Shown here piece by piece: positions 47,218 to 59,640 of a stretch of DNA of 64,000 bases. The DNA is from Pomphorhynchus laevis (Eukaryota > Acanthocephala > Palaeacanthocephala > Echinorhynchida > Pomphorhynchidae), in contig WNNJ02003577.1 of assembly GCA_012934845.2 (NCBI GenBank), forward strand, positions 186,001 to 250,000. Reading direction: 5' to 3'. The stretch's first letter is position 1. Every line of letters starts with the position of its first letter. Position numbers and translations under genes: made by a program. The notes beneath the pieces are model-generated. The model was given only the letters and a program-made list of their open reading frames with translations, searched no databases and had not been told where the DNA came from.

Positions 47218-48090
47218 TTTATTTTAAGTGGCAAATGCGTGCCAGTTGCACGCTTACATAACCACTAGCAAAACCAAAAAACAGCAAAAGTCATATAGAT
47301 AAATTATGAAAATGGTTTAAATTGGATCGGATTTAGCATTTGAAACACGACAGGGAGGTTGATTGTCGTATATGAATGGGCAGATGATTCCATGAAAGAG
47401 GATCGGCCACAAGGAAGGAGCGGAATCCACAGGAGGTAGAGTAGTTTGGGACATGTAAAAGAAGGAAGTTACGGGAATGGAAAGAATTGCAAACAGGACG
47501 AGAATTATCAAGAACAGAAAGGTTGAGGAAGGAATAGGTATAAAAAGTTATGAGGCGGAAAGCAATAAGAAGACGAATTTGAACATGACAATATATGGTA
47601 GGCAGACCGAGAGACGCAATATGGTGAAATGTATGATCAAAACGACGAAAACGGAGAAAAATTCGGACGGATGCGTTTACGATTGGAAAAAAGACTAAGA
47701 CGGTAATCAAGTCTTGAGAAAAGGAGAGAAGATATGAAAGTCATACAAGGGAAATCGATCAATCTACGAATTTGACGGAGGTTGCGGGGAATCAAGGTTT
47801 TATAAAAAAAGAACAATCGCTCGACCCCTCACTTCCTTCTAGCTATCGCCCTATTGCACTACTCCCTACTCTTTCTAAGCTCTTAGAACGCCTCATCTTA
47901 ATACCGATCAACACTTATCTCTCCTTGCCCAATCTGTACCCTCCTTTTCAATCCGCTTTCCGCTCTAATCACTCCACAGGAATCGCCTGCATGAAAGCTT
48001 ATCTCTCCTCACCCAATTTGTACCCTCCTTTTCAATCCGCTTTCCGCTCTAATCACTCCACAGAAATCGCCTGCATGAAAGTGAGGGGTC
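47218..48090. mobile_element. LINE copy with internal inversion
   Basis: 47221 to about 47790 is the minus-strand 3' part of a family L1 element, with hairpin gcgtgc-aactg-gcacgc and C-terminal sequence FRRFDHTFHHIASLGLPTIY. Directly abutting it, about 47800-48090 on the plus strand is the polymerase region KEQSLDPSLPSSYRPIALLP and LSKLLERLILI. The two halves head apart from one junction, the pattern left by twin priming. Within the plus part an 84-bp segment (PNLYPPFQSAFRSNHST) is tandemly duplicated (47914, 47998). Confidence 0.7.
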
Positions 48091-48234
48091 GAGCCATTCA
48101 ACACATGCGTTGTCATCACGTAGCGGTCAGCTAATTAATGCGTGAAGATTCCAAACCATCTGAAAATCGTTCAAACACATTATAGTTTCAGTTTTCTCAT
48201 TTAATAGTAATAGTAATAGTAATTTTAATTTATT

Positions 48235-48870
48235 TAACGTACCAAGTGCGTGCAAAGTGCACGCTTACATGACCACTAACAAACAAACAAAAAAAGAACA
48301 GCAAAAGTCACAGATAATTAGTTCATTGTTGAAATGGAATTGTATTTGGCGTTTGAAGCACGGCATTGACGTTGATTGGCGGATATGCATAGGCAGATGA
48401 TTCCACGAGAGAGGAGTAGCCACGACGAAGGAGCGGAAGCCAAAATAGGTAGAGTAGTTTGGGACATGTAAAAGAAGGGAATTACGGGAAAACAGAGCGC
48501 AATACACAGTACGAGAATTGTTGAGAAAAGGAAGGTTGAGAAATGAAGGGGTATGAGAAGTTATAAGGCGAAAAGCAATAATACGACGAATTTGAACACG
48601 ACAATAAATGGTAAGCCAATCAAGAGAAACAAGATGGTGGTAAGCCAATCAATATGGTAAGCCAATCAAGACGGAGGAGAACTCGGACGGCAGCGTTGAT
48701 GATGCGTTGTAAAGGAGGAAGAGTAGATTTAGGTGAGTTGGAAAATAGACTAAGACAATAATCGAGTCTAGAAAAAAGGAGAGAAGATATGAGAGTCATA
48801 CAAGGTAAATCAATCTACGAACTTTATGGAGATTGCGGAGTATCAAGGTAGATGGGCGTACTTTATCTCT
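48235..48870 (-). mobile_element. 5'-truncated LINE 3' end
   Basis: Family L1, subfamily with hairpin gcgtgc-actt-gcacgc. The minus-strand frame 48648-48265 ends with FKRQIQFHFNN. Frameshifted upstream, where LGLPIIY-type sequence has a small duplication near 48635-48670 (ggtaagccaatca three times). Confidence 0.75.
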
Positions 48871-50654
48871 AACGAAAGGTTTAAGTGAAAGTCGGTTGTC
48901 GAAATGGAAGCCTAGGAAAACGAGATTATCAAAGATAGGAAGAATTGTAGAATTTAATGATATGGAAGGAGGTTCTAAGTCAAAGCGTCGAGGTAGGATC
49001 TACATAATTTTAGATTTCTCATTAATGAAGAAATAAAACCAGCGTTTAAAAATTTTAAAATTGTTAAAAATAAATTAATTTTTATTCAAGATAATAAAGT
49101 AATGATGCCAATTTTTTTGTGTATACGTTGATTTGTTGTAAATTGGAAATAATAAGTTAAAAATGATGATAGGATATCATACCAAAGTGCTTAAAAAGTA
49201 TTTTGAAGTTAAAAAAATTAAATTTTGTTTTACAACGTAATCCATGTTAAATCAATCTCAAACTTGAAAATAATGTAGATATATGATTTGTAATCGTATT
49301 AAAATAATATTGCAGCAAACAAACTACTAACAAGGGCAATGGTAAAATTTTAATTTTAATTATTTATTTAAAAAATTTAAATTTAAATTTTTTCAACATA
49401 CTGAATAAATCGATTCATAAGTTTTTGTGTAAATGTTAATTGATAGATGGTCGATGTTGTGAGATGAAAAAAAGTATGGGTTATCATATCGATTTTTTTG
49501 GAAAAAATATTTTTAAGTTCAAAAAATTGAGCATTTTCTCTGAAGCGTAATAGATAATGTGCTATCATTGTGTGATAATTTTTAACTAATCCGAACACTT
49601 ACTTGAAAAATATTCAATATTTTTTAATTAAATTTTAATTTCAAACTTTACCTACACTATGCTCCAAAAAATGAAAGATGGTTTTCAAATGTCTAATAAA
49701 GGTCTTTCGTTTTTTAGAATTTTTTTCTTGCCTAGTTTTGTCCGCCTTTCGGAAATGTTGCCTTATTTCGACTAATCAAGTTCGTGATCTTGCCATACTT
49801 TTGTAGTCAACACTGAAAACTAGAATAAACACTGACAGACGGTGCAGTTCACAAAGATGCTTTATTGGATTAAAAACCGTATTTTTGTCAGCATGTCTGT
49901 TTTGTTCAACTATACAACGCGTTAGTTCGTCATCACATCTAATATGCAATCCAAGCGTCGTTCCCTTCCATGACTGGCGAAATGAGAGTCTAGAGAAAAT
50001 TCTACGGCGTGGCAACAAACTAATTCGAGGAGGTGAAAATATGAGTTAGAAGGATCGATTAACTTCGATGGATATGATGTCAGTTCTAAAGCAGACTACT
50101 CGTTCTGGAAAACCGAATCTTCATCTGCTGTTGTTGTCAACGATAAAAACGAAAAAGGATCCACAGTTAAAAGCCACAAGGGCTTTTTCAGTAACTGTCG
50201 TTCCCATGAATATTAACGTTACACTCGCTGCAACACAACACAAACGGTTGTTGGTCGATGCACACTAAATTTACTATTCAATGCACAACGACGCGTAGCC
50301 GCTTCTTAAAATTAGTAAACCTGTCAATAAAATTGTGAAAAATACCTATTACTCATTAATTGATTTGAAATATACATATTATCAGAAAACAACAATCTCA
50401 TCGAGATGTGTGACCGCATTTGAAGCTGTTCAGAACCTCTATAAGTTCCGAAAGATTCCAATGGGGGGACACTGAGTGTTTTGAAATTCCAACGTAGGTC
50501 AATAAACTCGCCCAAATTAACAATATTAAGAAAGTATAGTCTTACCTAGACAACATTATCGTGTGCGAAATTACTAAGGATGAACATAACTACAAAGTCT
50601 TGTAAGGTATTGGATATAGTCTTGTAAGGTATTAGATTTAATTTTTAAAAATAA
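48871..50654. other. Spacer with two balanced-composition patches
   Basis: 49040-49700 is AT-rich with nothing recognised. 49770-50040 and 50040-50270 have higher G+C. A plus-strand frame from about 50040 to 50215 reads YDVSSKADYSFWKTESSSAV, then KSHKGFFSNCRSHEY and a stop; no family recognised and borders unclear. It may be an exon of an unknown gene or an old element. Confidence 0.3.
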
Positions 50655-50777
50655 GATTTTTTAACGTGGCAAATGCGTGCCAGCGCACGCTTACATGACC
50701 ACAACAAAACAAAAATGTAAATCATGTGTCGAGAAGGTGGGAACGGAGAAGGTGCGGACGTCGAGAGGGAGTTGATT

Positions 50778-52632
50778 CTAGGCGAGTGGGGCGGAGAAGA
50801 GGAAGGATCGGAGACCGTAGTTGTTGGAGTAATTGGAAACGTGGAGTAAGAGGGTATGACGGAAACGCATCGGTAGCGAGGTGTAACGAGTGTCGTCTAA
50901 GAAAAGAAGGTTGATGAACAATGGGAAGCCGACAGCGATGAGACGAAAAGTTACGAGAAGAAGGCGGAGCTTGAATAGGATGTGGATGGTGGGCCATGAG
51001 AGTTGAGCAATATATGTGGATGTGTGGTCGAAGCGACGGAGACGAAAGAGCACTCGAATGACGGAGTTGTTTATTCGTTGTAGAGGTAGGATGATGGATT
51101 TTGGAGAATTTGCGAACAGGCTAAGGCAGTAATCGATTTTAGGGAAGAGAATCGATGAGAGAAGAGACATACAAGAACGGAAGTCGATAATGAGGCGGAT
51201 ACGACGGATGTCACGGAGAATTAAGTTAGACAAGCGAACCTTGTTACGGACGAATGGTTTAAGGGAAATGTGATCATCGAAATGAAAGCCTAAGAATGTG
51301 AGATTGTGTACTATGGGGATGATTGATAAGGCAAAAGATACAGTGGGAGAAAATATGTTTGGTAAAAGGGGGAGGATCCACATTATTTTGTACTTGTCGG
51401 GGTTTAGAACGAGATGGAGATTGGAAAGACGTTTGTAGATATAAGAAGGACAGTTGGAGACAGAAATGTCGATATCGTGTATGCGATGTGCGGGTGTATG
51501 ATCATAGATGAGGATTTTATCGGCGTATTGCATGACGTTAAAAAAAGGTTTGATAAACGGAGAGAGATCGCTAACTAGAAGGGAGAAAAGCAGATGACCT
51601 AGGACTGAACCTTGTGGGAACCCGTAAAAAATAGGGATGGGAGGGGAGGATAATGAATTAGAACATACGCGAAAGGAACGGTCGGATAGATATGAGGCAA
51701 ACCATGCTACGGAGGAGGAATAAAATCCATAATCATAAAGAAGGCGATAAAGGAGGACAGAGTGGTCAACGATGTCTAAGGCGGAGGAGAGGCCGAGGTA
51801 GATGAGAACACTATATAAAGCCTTGTCTCGAGAAATAAGTAAGTCGCTGTAAACTTTCATGCAGGCGATTTCTGTGGAGTGATTAGAGCGAAAAGCGGAT
51901 TGGAAAGGAGGGTACAGATTGAATGAAGAGAGATAAGCGTTGATCTTTATTAAGATGAGGTGTTCTAAGAGCTTAGAAAGAGTAGGGACTTGTGCAATAG
52001 GGCGATAGCTAGAAGGAAGTGAGGGGTCGAGCGATTGTTTTTTAATAGGGGACGAACGATTGCGGATTTCTAGTGTGAAGTTAAGATACGACTGCGGATG
52101 GACGAGTTAAACAGGGTTGTGAGAAAAGGGAATATCGATGAGCATATGGATTTAAGGATGTGGGTAGGCAGGGGATCGGCAGATGAGGTTTAGTTGGGCA
52201 AGGACATGAGGACAGATGATACTTCGGTAGGTGAGACAGGGAGAAGATTAAATAGTTCCGGAAGGATGAAGCTGAGCGGGGCAGAGTGGTATAGTATGGA
52301 GACCGGGGTGTGAGAGAGCAACGTGGATACTTTGGTTTGGAGAAATGACGAATAATCATGGGCATTGATGTTGCAAGGCAAAGAGGAGCGAGCAAGGATC
52401 GAATTAAAAGTATGCCAGAGAGTCTTAGAGTTGATTGAGGTGATGATTTTATGCTGCCAGAAGGAGTTGCATTTGGTATGTAGTAGGTTGAGATGAGACC
52501 GGCGAAGAGCAAGATAGGAATCACGGAAAGATGGAGTGATCGAGCAGAAATCACGTCTGAGAGCGCGGTGATATACTCAAAAAGCATGACGGAGTCGACG
52601 CTTTGCGAGTAGGCATTGGATGTCATAATCAT
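50778..52632 (-). pseudogene. LINE reverse transcriptase domain
   Basis: Frame 51860-50778: SSALDIVDHSVLLYRLLYDY, FYGFPQGSVLGHLLFSLLV, MQYADKILIYDHTPAHRI, NPDKYKIMWILP and on to the C-terminus. The catalytic box is YADK rather than YADD. Upstream frame 52632-52081 is the linker; the finger region (SYRPIALLPTL) lies between in a shifted frame. Confidence 0.75.
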
Positions 52633-53490
52633 GATGCACGGTGCAATCGACGGTGACGGTGAGGCTTGAAGGGTAAGAGAATATCGAGAGTGGATGTGAG
52701 TTCAGAGTCGAAAAGATAGGCAAGATCCTGAGCAGAGGAATATGTTATTGTTGGATAGGATAGAGACGATTTAAGTAGGGCAGAGCAGAGAAGAAAGAGG
52801 TCAAGATTTCTCCAAGGGCGACGTAGAACTATAGGTGTATGAGGAGGGGTGTGATTGTGAGTGAGATCAAGGGTGACGAGAAAGTGATTGTATATACCAC
52901 GATCGAAGATGGACAGTGAGGTGTAGGCAGCAAAATATTCGGGGACAGCGATGATGTCGAGTGCCCCGCAAAAGATATGTGTGGGGGCAGTGAATATGGG
53001 GTTGTAGTTATAGTTGCATATAATGTTGAAAAACTTGATGAACTCGGTTGAAGAGAGGCGGTCGAGACGGATGTTGATGTCGCCAAGAACGATTGAATGG
53101 ATGGAGGACAGAGAACAGTGGGACAGAAGGTCAGCGAGTTCGGTAAAAAATAACGAGGTAGTAGCAGGTGAACGAGGACAGTATACAATGGAGAGATCTA
53201 GAGTGATCGGGTTAAAATAAAGACTAGTGAGCAGTTCAAAAGAGCAAGTACTGAAAGGGAAAGTTATTTTGCGAATAGACACGGGGTGACGGGCGAATGC
53301 TACAATGCCGCCATGATAAGAGAATTTAGAAGAGGATGAGCTGAGGGGGCGAGCGGATTCGACTAGTGAGCAACCGGTAGAGCAAACGGCGGATGGAGAG
53401 GTCGTCAGAATCGGAGTGCCAGGATTCGGTGAGGCAGAAAATGTCGATGGATTGCTTGGTGGATAGGCTGAGGATGAGATCGGATTTATC
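52629..53490 (-). pseudogene. LINE APE-type endonuclease domain
   Basis: Main frame 53282-52629: VLGDINIRLD (GD.N motif), FTAPTHIFCGALDIIAV (T.P TH, LD), and YNHFLVTLDL in place of the SDH motif, so a catalytic residue is lost. The N-terminal piece (LTESWH-like) lies just upstream in another frame. Confidence 0.7.
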
Positions 53491-54302
53491 TAGTGTTGAG
53501 GAGACCGAGGCGGAAACCGTGTGTTGTGGTGATAGGAACTAGTAGAGAAGACACATAGGGGAGATTGAGCGCCATCGAATTTTTGGGCGGGTGTGGACAA
53601 CTTGAAAATTTCTGTCGATGTTTCGGATGGAGAGAGATGTTTCGCCGTTTCCTCACGACGGCGTTTTTTGATGCGAGAAGAGAGTTGAGTGATTTCGGGA
53701 GGTATGCGATCAGGAAAAATTCGAGTTGTTGAAGATGATATGAGTTTAAATTGTTGGGAGAGAGCATAGGACGCGTGAGAGCGATGCTTGAAAACAATTT
53801 TAAGGTGTGGGGGCTGGGAAGGATAAGATTGAGAAGATTTGTTTAGGCGGATGAATGTGACAGGAGAGATGTTGAAAAAGGATGGTTTATCCGCAGGAAC
53901 AAAAGACGAGAGGATGGATCTGAATGCGGAAACATCTTGGTCGAGACGTGCTTGTGGAGATAAAGAGGCGGAAGGAGTGATATTAGTGACGATGACGCCA
54001 CAATCACGAGAATGAAAGCGTTTTCGTAAAGGGGGACGAGTAATGTGAGTTGGTGAGATTACGATAGGAGAGCTGGGAGTTGAGGATATCAAGGGAGTAG
54101 GTTTGGCAGCGGAAGACAGTGGAAGGATTGTGGAGGTTGGTGGAGGTGATTTTGATTGAGGGATGTAGGCTATTGAGAAACGAGACAGAAGGGAAGAGAC
54201 GAGGGGTATCGGGAAGTGAAAACATGGGATTAGAAGTGCATGTGGATGATCAGTGGGTTGACAAAGAACATCAGAAACGACTGGGGTGGTTTGATTGGAC
54301 AC
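53490..54302 (-). pseudogene. LINE ORF1
   Basis: 270-codon frame, Pro/Ser/Thr-rich in its first third, then basic (RPPLRKRFHSRD, SSRIKKRRREETAKHLS). The zinc-knuckle-like segment is upstream in the same frame without an ATG after it until 54302, so the listed start is probably internal. Known ORF1 proteins of this kind bind the element's RNA. Confidence 0.6.
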
Positions 54303-54465
54303 GTTGCACGTTGATATGTTCTTATGGGAGAGGTCGCGTATGAGTTTGTTGGCACAAAAACCACATATGAAGTCTTTTTTAGACTTACTGTTGTCGTATG
54401 CGATTGTAGTCCAGACTTGATTTGATTTCTTGGTTTGATTTGTGAAATCAAACCAAGAAATATTA

Positions 54466-55320
54466 CAACCGAATCAACCTTCTAATCAAATTACTATAAT
54501 CGATGAATCGTCTTTCTATAGACTTTAAAAGCCTGCTTCCAAATTTAAGCAACGGATCGGCATATATACATTCTATGATCGACGAATTCAGATGCATCTT
54601 AACACGATATTCAGGCGTTAAACGACACATCGTTAGTATAGACGATATTGTCGAATACGACTGACGAAACTATTTCCGATTATGGCGACCCACCGAAACA
54701 AACTTAATGAATTCAGGCAAATATCTAAAATAAACTCAATGAACTCGTGCAAATAGCTTAAACAAACTCACTGAACTCGGGCAAAATTCAAACAAATAAT
54801 TACGGAGATCTAAGCACCTCTGAAGAAAGCCAGCGAGATACCTTCAATAAAGATTATTGAAGTTGGGAATAATGCTATCTGATCTTGTAAACTTAAAATG
54901 TTGTTCATCAATTATCTTTGTAAATTGTGTTGAATAAAACCACTATTTGACGAGTTTACAACAACCAGCAAGGTGATAGCTATACCGCAGTAACAATGAG
55001 CACATCGTTATTAGCAAAGGCAACCCATAGAAACCTCAATTAACCGTCATAATGTAACCTTCGTACACGGAACATTCTTAAACTCTTGGATTTATTCTCT
55101 CATCATTTTTTTGCTGAAAATGATAACAGAAAGCCTTTGCTGCATCAATTTATTTGTTGACTCGGAGTTTGGTTTTTCGTTGCTTGAGCATGAATTTCCA
55201 CATAGTCAGAATAATATTTAACAAAATATTATTACTATATGTCGACTTCCAAGGGAGCTAAAGCTCGTAAGGAAGCATCACATCGAATAAAAAAAAACAG
55301 AAAAAACGAAAAAAAAAACA
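54466..55320. other. Spacer, possible LTR-end remnant
   Basis: No frame. Two AATAAA signals (about 54839, 54933) are followed by tttacaaca (54956-54964), resembling the R-U5 end of an LTR, and tgaactcg(t/g)gcaaa is repeated at 54740 and 54776. Not enough for a firm call. Confidence 0.25.
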
Positions 55321-57062
55321 TCAAAAGTTCATGAGGTTAAGCTTTAGGCGTTCTTTGAATTGCGCAGCAGAAGAGCTGTTGATTACACCAGGTGATCCAT
55401 TCCATCGTTTACAGACGCGATCCATCACTGTCGTGCAATTTGTTCGATGCTTTAAGCGATGCTTCAAACATAGCTCGTGTCCACGTAACATTGAGGATTC
55501 ACGAAGACAGAACAGCTGCTTACACGGATGGTTAGGCACGCGAAGCGACATTGACACTAGTGTAAGATCTGCAATCAACAGATCGCATTTAATAGATCTT
55601 ATACCCAACGTCTCTAGTCTAACTGGATAAGGAATTGAGCGAGTTGCCGGAACCAAATGCATGGATCTTCTCAAAATGTTGTCGAGTTCACTCAATTCTG
55701 ATTTCAGTTGAGGGTGTGTCGCGTGAGATGCATAGAGCATATGTGATTTTAAGAGACTCGAATATACAATGCGTAAAGCCTTTGGCTCAAGTCGTCTAAC
55801 GTTTCGATGAAGAAATCCTAAAATTCTACGGCATTTTGCAATAATCGCAGAAGAATGAAGACGAGATTTTAAATTGGAGGAGATAACAACACCTAGATCA
55901 GTAAATTGATTTACTGATCCGATAACTGTTGAGCTGAATTGATAAGAAGGGGAAGGTAATCGGGATTGACCAATTCTCATATGACGACATTTACTAACAT
56001 TGATTACTAAGCCGTGTGATGAACACCAACTACTAACTTTATCCAAATCTGATTGTAGTAGGGGATAGCTAGAACAACCACGAAATAAAGGGCTACAGTT
56101 TCATGTCATCGGCGTATAATAGGCACTGTCATGTAACATTTTCAGCGATTTAGTTGATGTAGATATTAAACAAAGTGGGACTAAGGATACAGCCTTGTGG
56201 AACATCTTGAGTGAGATAAAACTATTCAGAAAGAGACTCACCAACTCGCACAGCAAAGGAACGTCTACTCAAGAATTCACGTATCCAGAGACAAACGTGC
56301 TTTGAGAATCCGTAATTTCCAAGTTTCCACAGTAAAATTAGATGAACGACCCGATCAAAAGCTTTGGGCAAATCAATAAAGACGACATCAACCGGCACCC
56401 CCTGTTCGACAAAACCGGCCCAGCTTTTCGCGTGCTAATGTTAGATTAGTTGAAGTGGAGTGATGTTTTCTAAACCCATGCTGTTTATTAGATAAAATAT
56501 TGAATTTGTCCAAATGAGAAGATACATACCTCAGGATCAGTTTCTCCATCACCTTGCAAGCAATACACGTCAAACTTATTGGCCGATAATTTTGAGGATT
56601 TACCTTATCCCCCTTTTTGAAAACTGGAATGACTAATGCTCTCTTCCACATATCTGGGATTATGCCAGTTCTCAAGGACCAATAGTAAATATCAAAAAGC
56701 GGAAGATATATATTCGATGCAACTTTGCGTAATAATATACTAGGAATACCATCATGACCTGAACTATTTTTAGCCGGTAGCTTCGATAAGATATTAAGAA
56801 CATCGAGCGGGTCAAAGTAGAGGTTAAAATCCTGGTATTGGAGAGAAGAATTGTCTATCGTAATGTTATAGTTAAATAGGAAAAATCGATTGCGAGTGAG
56901 ACAAAAGTTCTTGGCAAGGATATTGGCAATGGAAAGAGGAGAAACCGATTTTCGATCACCATCAACCAGACAGTTGATTGACGAAGATACCCTCTTACGG
57001 TTGCCAAGTAGTTGAAAAAGTCTCTTTTGATCGGCATGAGACAAGGAACATATGGCATCAAT
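55321..57062 (-). pseudogene. LINE reverse transcriptase, second family
   Basis: Minus-strand pieces: 57044-56388 with NSSGHDGIPSILLRK, MWKRALVIPVFKKGDKVNPQ and NYRPISLTCIACKVMEKLIL; 56388-56046 in broken frames with KAFDRVVHLILLWKL, DVPQGCILSPTLFNIYIN and YADDMKL; 56046-55321 with WCSSHGLVINVSKCRHMRIG and the C-terminal LKALRIVYSSLLKSHMLY-type region. The YADD box itself is intact. Interrupted by at least one stop and one frameshift. The end at 55320 is A-rich (aaaaaaaaca on the plus strand is its complement side). Confidence 0.8.
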
Positions 57063-57159
57063 ATATTGATGTTTCTACAAAATATTAAAATATTTTGGTT
57101 GAAAATATTAAAGTTTGTCGTTATTCAAAATCAAAGTAAATTTTAAAGCCCATTCTATA

Positions 57160-57930
57160 ATCTAATTATCTAACTGAGTCTACGTATTTTATACTATATA
57201 TAAATAATGATAAATAAAAAATAAATAATTAAATAATAAATAATCATATAACATTATATTTAATTTGTATTTATATAACGTAAATTTAAAATGAATTAAA
57301 ACTAATTCGTAATAAAATTTAAATAATTAAAGAATAAATAATTATAAATAAATAATTGTTATATAAACAATTATCTATTTGTTACATAGCCTTCTAGCTA
57401 TGTATCGACTAATTAATGAAGATGAAAATTTTCCAGCAAATAGAGTTGAACTCAATGAACGGGATGGACGTAGAGGGCACTCGAAAGTACTAGTAGTACA
57501 TGAGCATGGAAAATACCCTCGTCATTTCCGACTGTCCCATCGAGCGGTGAATGTTTGGAATCGTCTTCCAGTTGATGTCGTTGCGGTGCATACAATCAAT
57601 GAATTTAAATTCCAATATAAAGAACTGGATTCGAAATGAGAACGAGTGGTAGTTGCTGCAGTACCCATGGTTCTGATATATATACTGAATAATTTTTTTG
57701 ATTTTTTTCTTGTATTAATTTGTTTTTTTTTGTGAGCGGTCAAAACAGCCTAATGGCTATGACCGGTAGTAATAATATAATATTTTGTAATTTACTTTTA
57801 TAATTAAAATTAAATAATAATTTTATGAGTTGATTAATAAACAATATATTATGTATATCAGAATAAGAATTCGAGTTCATCAGAAGGAACTGTAATCTTA
57901 TCAAGTTCAAGGCTCTGATGTCATTTTAAA
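57160..57930. mobile_element. PLE-associated repeat interrupted by a third LINE fragment
   Basis: The repeat piece ctgagtctacgtattttata (57175) and its continuation catcagaaggaactgtaatc (57877) are normally adjacent within about 300 bp; here about 450 bp intervene, holding the LINE tail below. Confidence 0.5.
57379..57640 (+). pseudogene. LINE polymerase C-terminus, third family
   Basis: ELNERDGRRGHSKVLVVHEH, then RHFRLSHRAVNVWNRLPVDV and a FK..LD-like end. RGH..KL...HRVVN.WN.LP..VV is a standard LINE C-terminal string. It is 5'-truncated; a T-rich stretch follows at 57695-57735. Confidence 0.7.
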
Positions 57931-57934
57931 ATAA

Positions 57935-58675
57935 TCACCGAATTTAAATCTTGACGTCAGTAGATATGACAATTTGTAAAAATGTTTCATTGCAATTAAA
58001 GCATTTACAAAAGATATAATCACGGTTTTGGTTTAATTTCTTGTCAATATATTATAGACAAAATGATTAGTATTTTGTTAAAAATGTATTAAATTTTTAA
58101 TTTTAGCACACAATTCAAGCTGATTAAATTATGATGCATGCATCTGTTCCTTCGATTTTCAATTTTTATGTATGGGATAATTCAACCAGATAATCAACAA
58201 AAGCCTATTCTAATTGCATATTTTAATTTAAAAATTGATAAATTAAAAATTAACTGTTGGTTAAAGCGTAAACCATTACTATAAAATGGTGAATATTGAG
58301 ATGATTTATTCTGAAAAGAAATGAAACGATTCTGTGTGGTCATAAAATGACGACATAACATCAGGAAGAATATTCTAAGTTTTCTGTTTCGTGAGCGTCG
58401 GATTTGGCAGATTTCAAAATTTTATATAGATTCAAACCGTATACGGTTTAACGTATCCTGGTTTACGGTCACCGGTGTGATTAGAGTAGCCAAAGAGAAA
58501 TAGAAGACAACCGGCATCGTGAAATTACTAATTTATATCCAATTTATTTTTTCTTATTCGCGAGCATTCAAAATCAGTTACAAAAATCCAAATCTTTAAA
58601 TGACGGAGAAACGCCGTATTCAGTTATATCCCTTGAACTATGTAAATTGTCGATGAATTATAAGACAATGAAATT
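57935..58675. other. Spacer, nothing recognised
   Basis: AT-rich. Contains a short palindrome aaaccgtatacggttt (58435-58450). No frames of note. Confidence 0.4.
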
Positions 58676-59640
58676 TTGACATCGTCGATCACTCGATTCT
58701 TCTCCATCGCCTTCGCCATGATTATGGCTTTTCTTTACCTACTGTGTCATGGTTTTCTTCATATATATCAAACCGTACATTTCGCGTCTATTCTAACTCT
58801 TCTCTTCCATCCTTCATAAATCCCGTCCGGTGTTCCACAAGGCTCAGTATTAGGCCCTATGCTTTTCGCTCTGTTCTTCCCTTCGACTTTCTCTGAATCC
58901 TGATAAATCCAAAATTATGTGGATCCTACCTCGACGCCTATCGTTGATAATCTCGTTTTCTTAAGCTTCCATTTCGACAACCGACATTTACTTAAACCTT
59001 TCGTTAGAGATAAAGTACGCTCATCTACCTTGATACTCCGCAACCTCCGTCAAGTTCGTAGATTGATTGATCGATTTCCTTTCTTTTATGACTCTCATAA
59101 CTTATATCCTTTTTTCTAGACTCGATTATTGTCTTAGTCCATTTTCCAACTTACCTAAATCCACTCTTCTTCCCTACAACGCACCGTCAACGCAGCCGTC
59201 CGAATTCTCCTCCGTCTTCGTCTTTTTGATAATACATCCTACCATCTTGGTTCTCTCGATTTGCCTACAATTTATTGTCGTGTTCAAATTCGTCTAGTTC
59301 TCGTTGCTTTCCGCTTGTAACTTTTCATAACCCTTCATTTCTCAACCTTCCTTTTCTTGATAATTCTCGTCCTGTTTACTGTTCCTTGTATTCATGTAAT
59401 TCCCTACTTTTCCATGTCCCAAACTACTCTACCTCCTTTGAACTCCGCTCCTTCCTGGTGGCTGCTCCTCTATCGTGGAATCATCTGCCCATTCATATAC
59501 GCCAATCAACTTCCTTGCCGTGCTTCAAACGCCAAATCCGATCCATTTAAACAATTTATCTGCTTGACTTTTTCATTTTTTGTTAGTGGACTTGTAAGCG
59601 TGCAGCTGGCACGCATTTGCCACGTTAAATAAATTTGTAT
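58676..59640 (+). mobile_element. 5'-truncated LINE (family L1)
   Basis: Starts in the polymerase (DIVDHSILLHRLRHDYGF region), carries an internal deletion after the GVPQGS region near 58880 where it jumps to SLNPDKSKIMWILP, continues to the C-terminus (FLDNSRPVYCSLYSCNSLLF) and ends with gcgtgc-agctg-gcacgc, tttgccacgttaaataaat. Frames are shifted several times. Confidence 0.75.

Larger units (their letters stand above)
50655..54465 (-). mobile_element. Near full-length LINE (family L1), CR1/jockey-like layout
   Basis: Minus-strand order: ORF1 with an N-terminal zinc-knuckle-like C..C...H...C (FICGFCANKLIRDLSHKN, about 54360-54300), APE-type endonuclease, linker, reverse transcriptase, then the 3' hairpin gcgtgc-gctg-gcacgc (50675-50690) and tttgccacgttaaaaaa. 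A perfect 17-bp hairpin at 54425-54461 marks the 5' side. It is the longest LINE copy here and the reference for the truncated ones, but several frames are broken. Poly-A is not extended; the end is a short A-rich run. Confidence 0.8.
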
